From positions 279,417 to 343,416 of the forward strand of contig LMSR01000020.1 of the NCBI GenBank assembly GCA_001429555.1: a stretch of 64,000 nt of DNA. Direction: 5' to 3'. Every line of letters begins with the position of its first letter. The stretch's first letter is position 1. The translations under genes were made by a program, and so were the position numbers. Below are positions 25,030-32,588 of this stretch, in pieces. This DNA comes from Nocardioides sp. Soil797. Lineage in GTDB: Bacteria; Actinomycetota; Actinomycetes; Propionibacteriales; Nocardioidaceae. The notes under the pieces were generated by a model. The model had not been told where the DNA came from, ran no database searches, and worked only from the letters and a program-made list of their open reading frames with translations.

Positions 25030-26208
25030 ATGCTGCGTTGGCTCACTGCGGGCGAATCCCACGGCCCGTCCCTTGTTGCGATCCTCGAAGGCCTGCCTGC
25101 CCATGTGGAGGTGACCTCCGCAGACATCGGCGACTCGTTGGCACGGCGTCGTCTCGGCTACGGCCGCGGGGCACGGATGAAGTTCGAGCAGGACCAGGTC
25201 ACGATCATCGGCGGCGTGCGCCACGGCCGGACCCAGGGGGGCCCGGTGGCGATCCAGGTCGGCAACACCGAGTGGCCCAAGTGGCAGCAGGTGATGTCGG
25301 CGGACCCCGTCGACCCCGAGGTGCTCGACAGCCTGGCCCGAAACGCGCCACTGACCCGACCCCGTCCCGGGCACGCCGACCTGGCCGGCATGCAGAAGTA
25401 CGACTTCGACGAGGCCCGCCCGATCCTCGAGCGCGCCTCCGCACGTGAGACCGCGGCGCGGGTCGCGCTCGGGCGAGTTGCCAGCAACTTCATCGAGCAG
25501 ACCGTCGGGGCCCGCATCGTGTCCCACGTCGTCGAGCTAGGCGGCGTCGCGGCGCCCTACGGCCTCGTGCCCGAGCCGGACGACGTGTCCAGGCTCGACG
25601 CCGACGAGGTCCGTTGCCTCGACGCCGATGCCAGCAAGGCGATGGTCGCCGCGATCGACCAGGCCCACAAGGACGGCGACACCCTCGGCGGCGTCGTCGA
25701 GGTGGTCGTCCACGGACTGCCGCCGGGCCTCGGCTCCCACGTGCACTGGGACCGTCGTCTCGACTCCCGTCTGGCCGGCGCCCTGATGGGCATCCAGGCG
25801 ATCAAGGGTGTCGAGGTCGGCGACGGCTTCGGCCTGGCCGCGATCCCCGGCTCGCAGGCCCACGACGAGATCGTGCCCTCACCGGAGGGCATCCGGCGTA
25901 CGTCGGGTCGATCCGGGGGCATCGAGGGCGGTATGACCACCGGCGAGATCCTGCGGGTTCGCGCTGCGATGAAGCCGATCGCCACGGTGCCTCGGGCCTT
26001 GAAGACCATCGACGTCGCCACCGGAGAGGAAGCGGTGGCCCACCACCAACGCTCCGACGTGTGCGCGGTCCCGGCGGCCGGCATCGTGGCTGAGGCCATG
26101 GTGGCCCTCGTCGTCGCCGAGGCGATCGTGGAGAAGTTCGGCGGCGACTCGGTGGCCGAGACCGCCCGCAACTGTGCCTCCTACCTCGACGCGATCAAGT
26201 TCAAGTGA
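25030..26208 (+). CDS. aroC: Chorismate synthase
   Basis: 392 residues; converts EPSP to chorismate using reduced FMN. N-terminal LRWLTAGESHGPSLVAILEGLPA is the first signature, then RRRLGYGRGARMKFEQD, and RPGHADLAGMQKY, and near the C-terminus RSDVCAVPAAGIVAEAMVALV. Full length. Start of the aroC-aroK-aroB-aroQ run; the next gene overlaps its stop (GTGA). Confidence 0.96.
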   Translation: MLRWLTAGESHGPSLVAILEGLPAHVEVTSADIGDSLARRRLGYGRGARMKFEQDQVTIIGGVRHGRTQGGPVAIQVGNTEWPKWQQVMSADPVDPEVLDSLARNAPLTRPRPGHADLAGMQKYDFDEARPILERASARETAARVALGRVASNFIEQTVGARIVSHVVELGGVAAPYGLVPEPDDVSRLDADEVRCLDADASKAMVAAIDQAHKDGDTLGGVVEVVVHGLPPGLGSHVHWDRRLDSRLAGALMGIQAIKGVEVGDGFGLAAIPGSQAHDEIVPSPEGIRRTSGRSGGIEGGMTTGEILRVRAAMKPIATVPRALKTIDVATGEEAVAHHQRSDVCAVPAAGIVAEAMVALVVAEAIVEKFGGDSVAETARNCASYLDAIKFK

Positions 26209-26747
26209 CTCCCGAAGTCGCAGCGTCAACCGACCACCCACGGCCCTGGGTCGTGCTGATCGGGCCGATGGGCGCCGGCAAGACCACGGTGGCAGGACTG
26301 TTGGCCGAGCGGTGGGGAACCAGCGTCCGCGACACCGACCACGACGTCGAAGCCGCCCAGGGACGCAGCATCTCCGACATCTTCGTCGACTCGGGCGAGG
26401 CCTTCTTCCGCGACCTGGAACGCCGAGCGGTCGCCGACGCACTCGTCGAGCACGCCGGGGTCCTGGCCCTGGGCGGCGGAGCCGTGCTCGACGCGCAGAC
26501 CCGCGCAGCGCTGGCCGACCATGTCGTGGTCTACCTCAAGGTGGGCCTCGCCGACGCCGTCAAGCGGGTCGGACTGGGCACCGCGCGGCCGTTGCTCCTG
26601 GGCAACGTGCGTGCCCAGATCAAGGGACTGCTCGACGAACGAGCGCCCGTCTACGCATCCGTCTCCACGATCACCGTCGACACCGACGGCCGCAGCGCCG
26701 ATGATGTCGCCGACGAGATCGTCGACCTGTTGACGCCGACCCGATGA
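26205..26747 (+). CDS. aroK: Shikimate kinase
   Basis: 180 residues. P-loop LIGPMGAGKTTVAG near residue 20, shikimate-binding RDTDHDVE and the Walker-B-like DIFVDSGEAFFRDLER, then LALGGGAVLD and the lid RPLL. Phosphorylates shikimate at O3. GTG start overlaps the aroC stop by four bases. Confidence 0.94.
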   Translation: MTPEVAASTDHPRPWVVLIGPMGAGKTTVAGLLAERWGTSVRDTDHDVEAAQGRSISDIFVDSGEAFFRDLERRAVADALVEHAGVLALGGGAVLDAQTRAALADHVVVYLKVGLADAVKRVGLGTARPLLLGNVRAQIKGLLDERAPVYASVSTITVDTDGRSADDVADEIVDLLTPTR

Positions 26748-26754
26748 GGGGCCA

Positions 26755-27885
26755 ATGAACGCCGAGTCCACCACTCCACCCGTCGGTGAGTCCACCACCC
26801 TGCACGTGGGGGGCGCGTCGCCGTACGACGTCGTGGTGGGCCACCACCTGCTCGACCGTTTGCCCGACATGCTCGGCGACGGCGTCGAGCGGGTGGCCCT
26901 GCTCTTCCCGGGTGAGCTCGGCGAGCTGGCCCAGCCGGTGCTCGAAGCGCTGGTCGAGGCGTACGACGTGTTGGCCCTGGGACTGCCCGACGGCGAGAAC
27001 GCCAAGACCGCCTCGGTGGCCAACGACTGTTGGGAAGCGCTCGGTGAGCGCGGGTTCACCCGCTCCGACGCAGTCGTCACCGTGGGCGGTGGCGCGACCA
27101 GCGACCTGGGCGGATTCGTTGCGGCCAGCTGGCTGCGTGGGGTCAAGGTGGTGCACCTGCCCACGACCGTGCTGGGCATGGTCGACGCCGCAGTCGGTGG
27201 CAAGACCGGAATCAACACCGCCGCCGGCAAGAACCTCGTCGGCGCCTTCCACGAGCCCGCCGGCGTGCTCTGCGACCTCGCCATGCTCACCACCCTTCCG
27301 GGCCAGGAGCTGAGCGCCGGGCTCGGCGAGATCGTCAAGTGCGGCTTCATCGCCGACCCCGAGATCCTGCGCCTCGTCGAGGCCGACCCTGCCGCAGCCC
27401 GGGACGCGTCCTCGCCCGTGCTGCGAGAGCTCATCGAACGGGCGATCCAGGTCAAGATCGACGTCGTCGTCACCGATCTCAAGGAGACCGGCGGGGTGGA
27501 CGGTCACCCCGGACGCGAGGCGTTGAACTACGGCCACACCATGGCCCACGCGATCGAGCGTGCCACCGACTACGAGATCCGCCACGGTGAGGCCGTGTCC
27601 ATCGGCTGCGTCTACGTCGCCGAGCTGGCCCGTCGTGCCGGCGTACTCTCCGACGAGTTGGCCGCACGGCACGCGAGTGCCTTCGCGCTGGTCGGGCTGC
27701 CCACGACCTGGTCCGGTGCCGGCTTCGACGAGCTGCTCGCCTCGATGCGGGTGGACAAGAAGTCCCGGGGCAGCCAGCTGCGCTTCGTCGTACTCGAGGA
27801 GCTCGGTCGGCCGCGGGTGCTGGCCGGCCCGTCCGAGGACGACCTGCGGGCGGCGTACGACGTGATGGCCGGCGGCGCGCGATGA
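26755..27885 (+). CDS. aroB: 3-dehydroquinate synthase
   Basis: 376 residues. NAD-binding GGGATSDLGGFVAASW, metal- and substrate-binding PTTVLGMVDAAVGGKTGINTAAGKN, then zinc ligands in GLGEIVKCG, NYGHTMAHAIE and HGEAVSIG. Converts DAHP to 3-dehydroquinate. ATG 26755 follows GAGGGG, seven bases after aroK. Its stop overlaps aroQ. Confidence 0.96.
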   Translation: MNAESTTPPVGESTTLHVGGASPYDVVVGHHLLDRLPDMLGDGVERVALLFPGELGELAQPVLEALVEAYDVLALGLPDGENAKTASVANDCWEALGERGFTRSDAVVTVGGGATSDLGGFVAASWLRGVKVVHLPTTVLGMVDAAVGGKTGINTAAGKNLVGAFHEPAGVLCDLAMLTTLPGQELSAGLGEIVKCGFIADPEILRLVEADPAAARDASSPVLRELIERAIQVKIDVVVTDLKETGGVDGHPGREALNYGHTMAHAIERATDYEIRHGEAVSIGCVYVAELARRAGVLSDELAARHASAFALVGLPTTWSGAGFDELLASMRVDKKSRGSQLRFVVLEELGRPRVLAGPSEDDLRAAYDVMAGGAR

Positions 27886-28325
27886 GCGTGGCCCCGAAGC
27901 GGGTGCTCGTGCTGAACGGCCCCAACCTCGGCCGACTGGGCAAGCGCCAGCCGGAGATCTACGGGACCACCACCCACCCCGAGCTGGTTGCCCTCTGCGT
28001 GCGGTGGGGCAGCGAGCTGGGGCTCGTCGTCGACGTGCGCCAGACCAACCACGAGGGCGAGCTCCTCGACTGGCTCAACGAGGCGGCCGACGAGGCCACC
28101 CCCGTCGTGTTGAACGCCGCGGCCTGGACCCACTACTCGTGGGCAATCTTCGACGCCTGTGCCCAACTGGTCGCGCCACTGGTCGAGGTGCACATCTCCG
28201 ACCCCGCCCAGCGACCCGAGGTGTTCCGGCACACCTCCGTGGTGACGCCCCACGCGGTGCAGGTGGTCGCTGGCCAGGGTGTCGACGGCTACCGGCAGGC
28301 CCTCGTAGTCATCGCCGGCAGCTGA
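27882..28325 (+). CDS. aroQ: 3-dehydroquinate dehydratase, type II
   Basis: 147 residues, the usual size of the dodecameric type II enzyme. LVLNGPNLGRLGKRQPEIYG holds the catalytic Arg/Tyr loop, QTNHEGELLDWLNEA and NAAAWTHYSWAI bind substrate, and VEVHISDPAQRPEVFRH carries the catalytic His. ATG overlaps the aroB stop, so four shikimate genes are one coupled unit. A tandem repeat follows. Confidence 0.94.
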   Translation: MSVAPKRVLVLNGPNLGRLGKRQPEIYGTTTHPELVALCVRWGSELGLVVDVRQTNHEGELLDWLNEAADEATPVVLNAAAWTHYSWAIFDACAQLVAPLVEVHISDPAQRPEVFRHTSVVTPHAVQVVAGQGVDGYRQALVVIAGS

Positions 28326-28345
28326 TCGGCAACCGGCAGTTGACC

Positions 28346-28394
28346 GGGAACCGTCCGCTCGTCGGGAACCGTCCGCTCGTCGGGAACCGTCCGC
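28346..28394 (+). repeat. 18-bp tandem repeat between aroQ and the SIMPL gene
   Basis: GGGAACCGTCCGCTCGTC occurs at 28346-28363 and 28364-28381, followed by 13 bases of a third copy. A more degenerate copy (GGCAACCGGCAGTTGACC) precedes them. The units are identical, which indicates recent expansion. No function is evident. Confidence 0.85.
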
Positions 28395-28451
28395 GACTCC
28401 GCGACGTCCAAGCCACGGCCACCTCGGCCGATCGGCGACAAGGAGTCTGCG

Positions 28452-29231
28452 ATGGACAAGTCAGTGACCTTCAGCGTCAAGGGAATGCTGCTCGCCACGG
28501 TGGCCGTGCTGGCGTTGCTCGCTGCCTATCTCGTGGGCGGCTCCGGTGACGGAGCCGGAAGCCCGGCACAGGCGGCGCCCGCGAACGATGTGGACACCCG
28601 TCGCCTGACCATGGTGGGTGTCGGTGAGGCGACCGCGGTCCCCGACCAGGTGACGTTCTCCGTGGCGGTCAACGTGCTGGACCCGCAGCTGGAGACCGCC
28701 CTCGACGAGTCCAGCGGCACCATGGAGCGGGTGCTCGCGGCCCTCAAGGACTTCGGCGTCACCAAGGGCGACATGCAGACCACGGGGCTCTCGATGGACC
28801 CGGTCCACGACTACCCGAACTACGGCCCACCGGTGCTGAGGGGCTATCGGGTCACCCAACGGGCACGCGTCACGGTCCCGGAGCTCCCGAAGGCCGGAAG
28901 GGCGATCGCTGCCGCGGTCGACGCCGGCGGGAACCGAGTCCGGGTCAGCTCCATCAGGCTCGGACTGGCCGATCCCGACGCAGTCCTGGCCCGGGCCCGC
29001 AGGGACGCGGTGGAGCGGGCCACCACCAAGGCCGAGGAGTACGCCGATGCGTCGGGGCAGGACCTCGCAGGAGTCGTGGACCTCAAGGAGGTCTCGGGCG
29101 ACGCCCCGGTCGTGGCGGAGCAGGAACTCGACTATCGAGCCGCCGACATGATCGCGGCCAAGGCGGTCCCGATCAGGGCGGGGGAGTCGGATCTGAAGGT
29201 CCGGGTGCGGGTGGTCTGGGAGCTGGAGTGA
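28452..29231 (+). CDS. SIMPL (DUF541) domain protein, exported or membrane-anchored
   Basis: 259 residues. One N-terminal hydrophobic segment at about 11-29 (GMLLATVAVLALLAAYLVGG), then a DUF541/SIMPL domain: TMVGVGEATAVPDQVTFSVAV, TGLSMDPVHDYPN, and ARARRDAVERATTKAEEYADASG. Such proteins act outside the cytoplasm in various settings; the role here is not known. ATG follows AAGGAG. Confidence 0.85.
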   Translation: MDKSVTFSVKGMLLATVAVLALLAAYLVGGSGDGAGSPAQAAPANDVDTRRLTMVGVGEATAVPDQVTFSVAVNVLDPQLETALDESSGTMERVLAALKDFGVTKGDMQTTGLSMDPVHDYPNYGPPVLRGYRVTQRARVTVPELPKAGRAIAAAVDAGGNRVRVSSIRLGLADPDAVLARARRDAVERATTKAEEYADASGQDLAGVVDLKEVSGDAPVVAEQELDYRAADMIAAKAVPIRAGESDLKVRVRVVWELE

Positions 29232-29264
29232 GGCGCTCGTTTCGTGTGCTGTCCGCGGCGGCTA

Positions 29265-29270
29265 TAGACT
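29265..29270 (+). promoter_or_regulatory. Candidate -10 element for efp-nusB
   Basis: TAGACT within TATAGACT, about 65 bases before the efp ATG. TTCGTG 18 bases upstream is a weak -35 candidate. Confidence 0.4.
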
Positions 29271-29334
29271 CGGCCGCCGCGGCCCTCCCCGGGACGCGTT
29301 TCCCGATTTCACAGACGAAGAGGCACATACGCGC

Positions 29335-29898
29335 ATGGCAACCACGAACGACCTGAAGAACGGCATGGTTCTCAAGCTCGAAGGTCAGCTCTGGACCGTC
29401 GTCGAGTTCCAGCACGTCAAGCCCGGCAAGGGCCCGGCGTTCGTGCGCACCAAGTTGAAGAACGTCGAGTCCAACAAGAACGTCGACAAGACCTTCAACG
29501 CCGGCACCAAGGTCGAGACCGCCAACGTCGACAAGCGCACCATGCAGTACCTCTACAACGACGGCTCGTCCTATGTGTTCATGGACACCGACACCTACGA
29601 CCAGCTCGAGGTCACCCCGGAGATCGTCGGCGACGCCGCCAACTTCATGCTGGAGAACCAGGAAGCCATCGTGGCGACCAACGAGGGCCGTGTGCTCTTC
29701 GTCGAGCTTCCCGCATCGGTCGAGCTGCTCGTCAGCCAGACCGACCCGGGCCTGCAGGGCGACCGTTCCACCGGCGGCACCAAGCCGGCCACCCTCGAGA
29801 CCGGCCACGAGATCCAGGTTCCGCTGTTCATCTCGACCGGCGAGAAGGTCAAGGTCGACACCCGCGACTCGTCGTACCTCGGTCGGGTCAAGTCCTGA
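29335..29898 (+). CDS. efp: Elongation factor P
   Basis: 187 residues, full length. Domain I has LEGQLWTVVEFQHVKPGKGPAF, where the loop lysine (KPGKG) reaches the ribosomal peptidyl site to rescue proline stalls; then two OB domains, and the C-terminal signature (FISTGEKVKVDTRDSSYLGR). It precedes nusB as in mycobacteria. Confidence 0.96.
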   Translation: MATTNDLKNGMVLKLEGQLWTVVEFQHVKPGKGPAFVRTKLKNVESNKNVDKTFNAGTKVETANVDKRTMQYLYNDGSSYVFMDTDTYDQLEVTPEIVGDAANFMLENQEAIVATNEGRVLFVELPASVELLVSQTDPGLQGDRSTGGTKPATLETGHEIQVPLFISTGEKVKVDTRDSSYLGRVKS

Positions 29899-29926
29899 TC
29901 GTGTCCGACCTGAGGATGGCTGCCTG

Positions 29927-30328
29927 ATGTCGGCTCGCACCAAGGCGCGCAAGCGCGCACTGGACCTGCTCTTCGCCAGCGAGATGCGGGGTGAGGGACC
30001 GGTGACGGCGCTCGATCGTGCCATTGCCGACGGTGAGGGACCGACCAACGAGTACACCACCACGCTGGTTCGTGGCGTCGTCGAGCACCAGGCCGAGATC
30101 GACGGCCTGCTGGCCCGGGCGGCCGAGGGTTGGACCCTCGAGCGGATGCCCGCAGTCGACCGCAACGTCCTGCGCATCGGTGCCTTCGAGGTGCTCCACG
30201 TCGACGACGTTCCCGCTGCGGTGGCGATCTCCGAGGCGGTCAACCTCGTGCGCGACCTGTCGACCGACGAATCGCCCGGTTTCGTCAACGGGATCCTCGG
30301 CACAATCGTGCGCAACCACACCTCCTGA
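29927..30328 (+). CDS. nusB: Transcription antitermination protein NusB
   Basis: 133 residues. ATG 29927 fits the family start (RTKARKRALDLLFASE) and has GAGGA upstream. All-helical fold with RMPAVDRNVLRIGAFEV, VAISEAVNLVRDLSTDESPGFVNGIL. Binds BoxA RNA with NusE in rRNA antitermination. Probably co-transcribed with efp, 28 bases upstream. Confidence 0.94.
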   Translation: MSARTKARKRALDLLFASEMRGEGPVTALDRAIADGEGPTNEYTTTLVRGVVEHQAEIDGLLARAAEGWTLERMPAVDRNVLRIGAFEVLHVDDVPAAVAISEAVNLVRDLSTDESPGFVNGILGTIVRNHTS

Positions 30329-30385
30329 CCCGCAGGTCTCCGGTCCAGCGCTCTCGGAGCCGGATCAGAGCCGGTCGGAACCCGC

Positions 30386-31006
30386 TCAGCTCCGGCGGGC
30401 CAGTCGGTGGAACTGCGGCGCGGTCCGCTTGAGGGGCCCGGGCATGCCAGAGGTGTCGGCCGCCTCGGTGGCGATGACCTGCCAGCTCGGGTGGGCACGT
30501 TCGATGTCTGCCACTGAGGCGCCTCGGGGGAGTCCGACACGGCGCCCGTTCACGAAGGCGAGCACGAGCATCGTCGCGCCGGGTGTCGACACCTCCGCGA
30601 CACTGGCACCCATGGCAGCGCGTTGGTCGTCGGTGAGGCCGTGGAAGCAGCCGATGTCGAGGAAGAAGTCCACTGGCCCGCTGACCCCCGCGGCGGCGAG
30701 ATCGGTGACGTCTCCCCGGACGAACTCGACGCGATCCTTCGTCTCCTGATCCACGGTGCGGCGCCCGGCGTGGTCCAGGGCCCGCCGCACGTTGTCGATG
30801 CCGATGGCCCGCCAGCCGCGCTGCGCGAGCTCGATGGTGTGGATCCCGGTCCCACACCCCAGGTCGAGGGCCACCCCGGGTGGCGATGGCCTGTCAACCG
30901 ACTCTCGGTCGAGAAGTCGACCGAACTGTTCCTCTCCCTCCCTGCCGGCGCGTTCCCAGGGGGTCAACCCCAACCGGTAGGCAACTTGGTATCCGGCGCC
31001 CATCAT
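30386..31006 (-). CDS. Class I SAM-dependent methyltransferase
   Basis: 206 residues. SAM-binding motif I ALDLGCGTGIHTIELAQRGW, then acidic motif GIDNVRRAL, then RGDVTDL and FFLDIGCFHGL. Substrate unknown. Start is ATG 31006 or 31003, with GGAGAGG just before; a TTG at 31015 is also in frame. It is divergent from the TetR gene at 31063, and the operator-like repeat at 31015-31041 covers its upstream region, so TetR control is likely. Confidence 0.8.
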   Translation of the reverse strand: MMGAGYQVAYRLGLTPWERAGREGEEQFGRLLDRESVDRPSPPGVALDLGCGTGIHTIELAQRGWRAIGIDNVRRALDHAGRRTVDQETKDRVEFVRGDVTDLAAAGVSGPVDFFLDIGCFHGLTDDQRAAMGASVAEVSTPGATMLVLAFVNGRRVGLPRGASVADIERAHPSWQVIATEAADTSGMPGPLKRTAPQFHRLARRS

Positions 31007-31014
31007 CCTCTCCA

Positions 31015-31041
31015 ATTCGTTCGAGTAGCACTTGAATGAAT
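31015..31041. promoter_or_regulatory. Inverted-repeat operator between methyltransferase and TetR
   Basis: ATTCGTTCGAG and CTTGAATGAAT are inverted copies (9 of 11 positions) around a five-base centre. The site is AT-rich against a GC-rich background. It lies where the -35 of the TetR gene would be and touches the start of the methyltransferase gene, a typical place for autorepression and control of the divergent gene. Confidence 0.6.
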
Positions 31042-31048
31042 AGTTCTC

Positions 31049-31054
31049 TAGAGT
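31049..31054 (+). promoter_or_regulatory. Candidate -10 element (leaderless) for the 31063 TetR gene
   Basis: TAGAGT, eight bases, then ATG 31063. This favours 31063 over the in-frame ATG at 31036, which lies inside the operator. Confidence 0.45.
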
Positions 31055-31062
31055 GTTCCTCG

Positions 31063-31722
31063 ATGTCCGAGCCTGTCAAGACCCGCCGCTACAACTCGCT
31101 CGCGCGCCAGCAGGGCGCCCGCCTGAGCCGGCTGCGGATGCTCGAGGCCGCCGCGCGACTGTTCGTGGAGAACGGCTATCCGCGCACGTCGATCAAACGC
31201 ATCGCCGAAGCGGCCGACGTCAGTGAAGACCTCGTGTTCAAGGTGTTCGGCAGCAAGCGCAGTCTTCTGCGCTCGGTTCTCGACATGACCATTGGCGGCG
31301 ACGACGAGGACGTGCCGTTCCTCGAGCGCGAGGGCCCGCAGCGGATGCGGTCGTTGACGGATCAGTCCGACCAGGTGGCCCATCTTGCTGCGGGCATCGC
31401 TGACCAGATGGTTCGGGTGCGGCCCGTGGACGACATGTTGCGTGGGGCCGCGGCCGTCGACCCGACAGTGGCGGACCTGCGCAACGACATCCAGGTTCGG
31501 CAGCGTCGCGAGGCAATGGCCGTCGTGGCGGGTTGGCTCGCAGAGCGTGGCCCGCTGGCCGTCGACGTCGAGGAGGCCGCGACGACTCTGTGGGTGCTGA
31601 CAGGACCCGACGTGCACCGGATGCTGGTCGACGAGGCAGGCCTCGACGGGCCGGCGTACGTCGCCTGGTTGACTCGGGCGATCAGCAGCGCGCTGCTCGT
31701 CCCACGGGACTCGCTGACCTGA
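31063..31722 (+). CDS. TetR family transcriptional regulator
   Basis: 219 residues. N-terminal helix-turn-helix at about 25-65 (ARLFVENGYPRTSIKRIAEAADVSEDLVFKVFGSKRSLL); the ligand-binding C-terminal half is variable. The start at 31063 is chosen from the nearby TAGAGT element. Likely represses itself and the divergent methyltransferase through the 31015-31041 repeat. The ligand cannot be predicted. Confidence 0.85.
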   Translation: MSEPVKTRRYNSLARQQGARLSRLRMLEAAARLFVENGYPRTSIKRIAEAADVSEDLVFKVFGSKRSLLRSVLDMTIGGDDEDVPFLEREGPQRMRSLTDQSDQVAHLAAGIADQMVRVRPVDDMLRGAAAVDPTVADLRNDIQVRQRREAMAVVAGWLAERGPLAVDVEEAATTLWVLTGPDVHRMLVDEAGLDGPAYVAWLTRAISSALLVPRDSLT

Positions 31723-31785
31723 CCGCCGCCCCGCCGACCGTACGTCGACCCGGCCCCAGGGCGCACAGGTGTGAGGCCTACGTAT

Positions 31786-31814
31786 TGGTTGATTCCGGGG
31801 CGCGGAATCGACCA
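31786..31814 (+). terminator. Terminator-like hairpin after the TetR gene
   Basis: Stem of 12 pairs, arms TGGTTGATTCCG and CGGAATCGACCA with one G-U pair on the plus-strand RNA, loop of five bases, followed by GTTCGTTGGT. Lies between the convergent TetR and acetoacetate-decarboxylase-like genes; on the minus strand the stem has one mismatch, so it serves the plus strand best. Confidence 0.6.
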
Positions 31815-31825
31815 GTTCGTTGGTC

Positions 31826-32530
31826 TCAGCGAGCAGGTGTGACCCGGGGCGCTCCGAGCTCGAACGACGTGTCCGTGATCAGCGCGCCCCTGTGCCGCCC
31901 GGGAACCAGCCAGGACGGAAGGTCGGCCTCAGAGGTGACCTCGACGTCGATGCCGGCCAGCCGCATCCGGCCCCTGGCCTTCAAGCGGGTGCCGCGCAGC
32001 GAGCCGTCGGGAAACTCCTGGGCCACACGGGCCCGGCTGAACACAGGCAACCGTGGCCCCTTGGCATGCACCGTGGCCGCCACCTTCCAGTCGAGCCCGG
32101 TGGCATTGGTGGCGACGAATGAGTGATCCTGTGCCGGGGCGCCGCTGAAGCTCGCCAACGTCTTCGGGATCGCCCAGTTGCCACGACCGCCCACGAGACT
32201 GGTGGGGGAGTCGACCGCCATGAAGGGAATGGTGGCGCCGAAGCGAAGACCGTCGCGGTAGCCGAGGACGCCGAACACCTCGTCGTACTCCCCGACCGGG
32301 GTGTCGGCATAGCGGACCATCCCGCCGATGACGACCACCGGACGAGCGCTCTCCCGCAACGACGGTGGCAGCGCGGCGGCCGTCGCTGGGGTGGCCTTCG
32401 ACCACCACACCACCGCGGAGGCATGCACACTCCAGGGTGCCGGTGCGTCGTTGGCCGGCAGAGTGGACACGAATTCGTCGGGCAACGCGGTCTCACGCAC
32501 GCCGTACACCGAGGCAAGGTCGAGGGGCAT
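31826..32530 (-). CDS. Acetoacetate decarboxylase-like protein
   Basis: 234 residues. ATG 32530 is chosen because the family region begins there (LDLASVYGVRETALPDEF) and ACAGGATG lies upstream. The core VVVIGGMVRYADTPVGEYDEVFGV and VGGRGNWAIPKTLASF matches the acetoacetate decarboxylase superfamily; the Schiff-base lysine would be K in IPKTL, though the classical double lysine is single here. True decarboxylases and ADC-fold enzymes with other activities cannot be told apart. Divergent from the flavin reductase, 58 bases away. Confidence 0.7.
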   Translation of the reverse strand: MPLDLASVYGVRETALPDEFVSTLPANDAPAPWSVHASAVVWWSKATPATAAALPPSLRESARPVVVIGGMVRYADTPVGEYDEVFGVLGYRDGLRFGATIPFMAVDSPTSLVGGRGNWAIPKTLASFSGAPAQDHSFVATNATGLDWKVAATVHAKGPRLPVFSRARVAQEFPDGSLRGTRLKARGRMRLAGIDVEVTSEADLPSWLVPGRHRGALITDTSFELGAPRVTPAR

Positions 32531-32588
32531 GACCGCATCCTGTCGCCGGGTGGGTGCGCCCGGCAAGAGAAGGGTGCACAGTGTGGAC

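Noticed and set aside
28346..28394. CRISPR-like repeats
   Set aside because: Copies are directly adjacent with no spacers and only two are complete.
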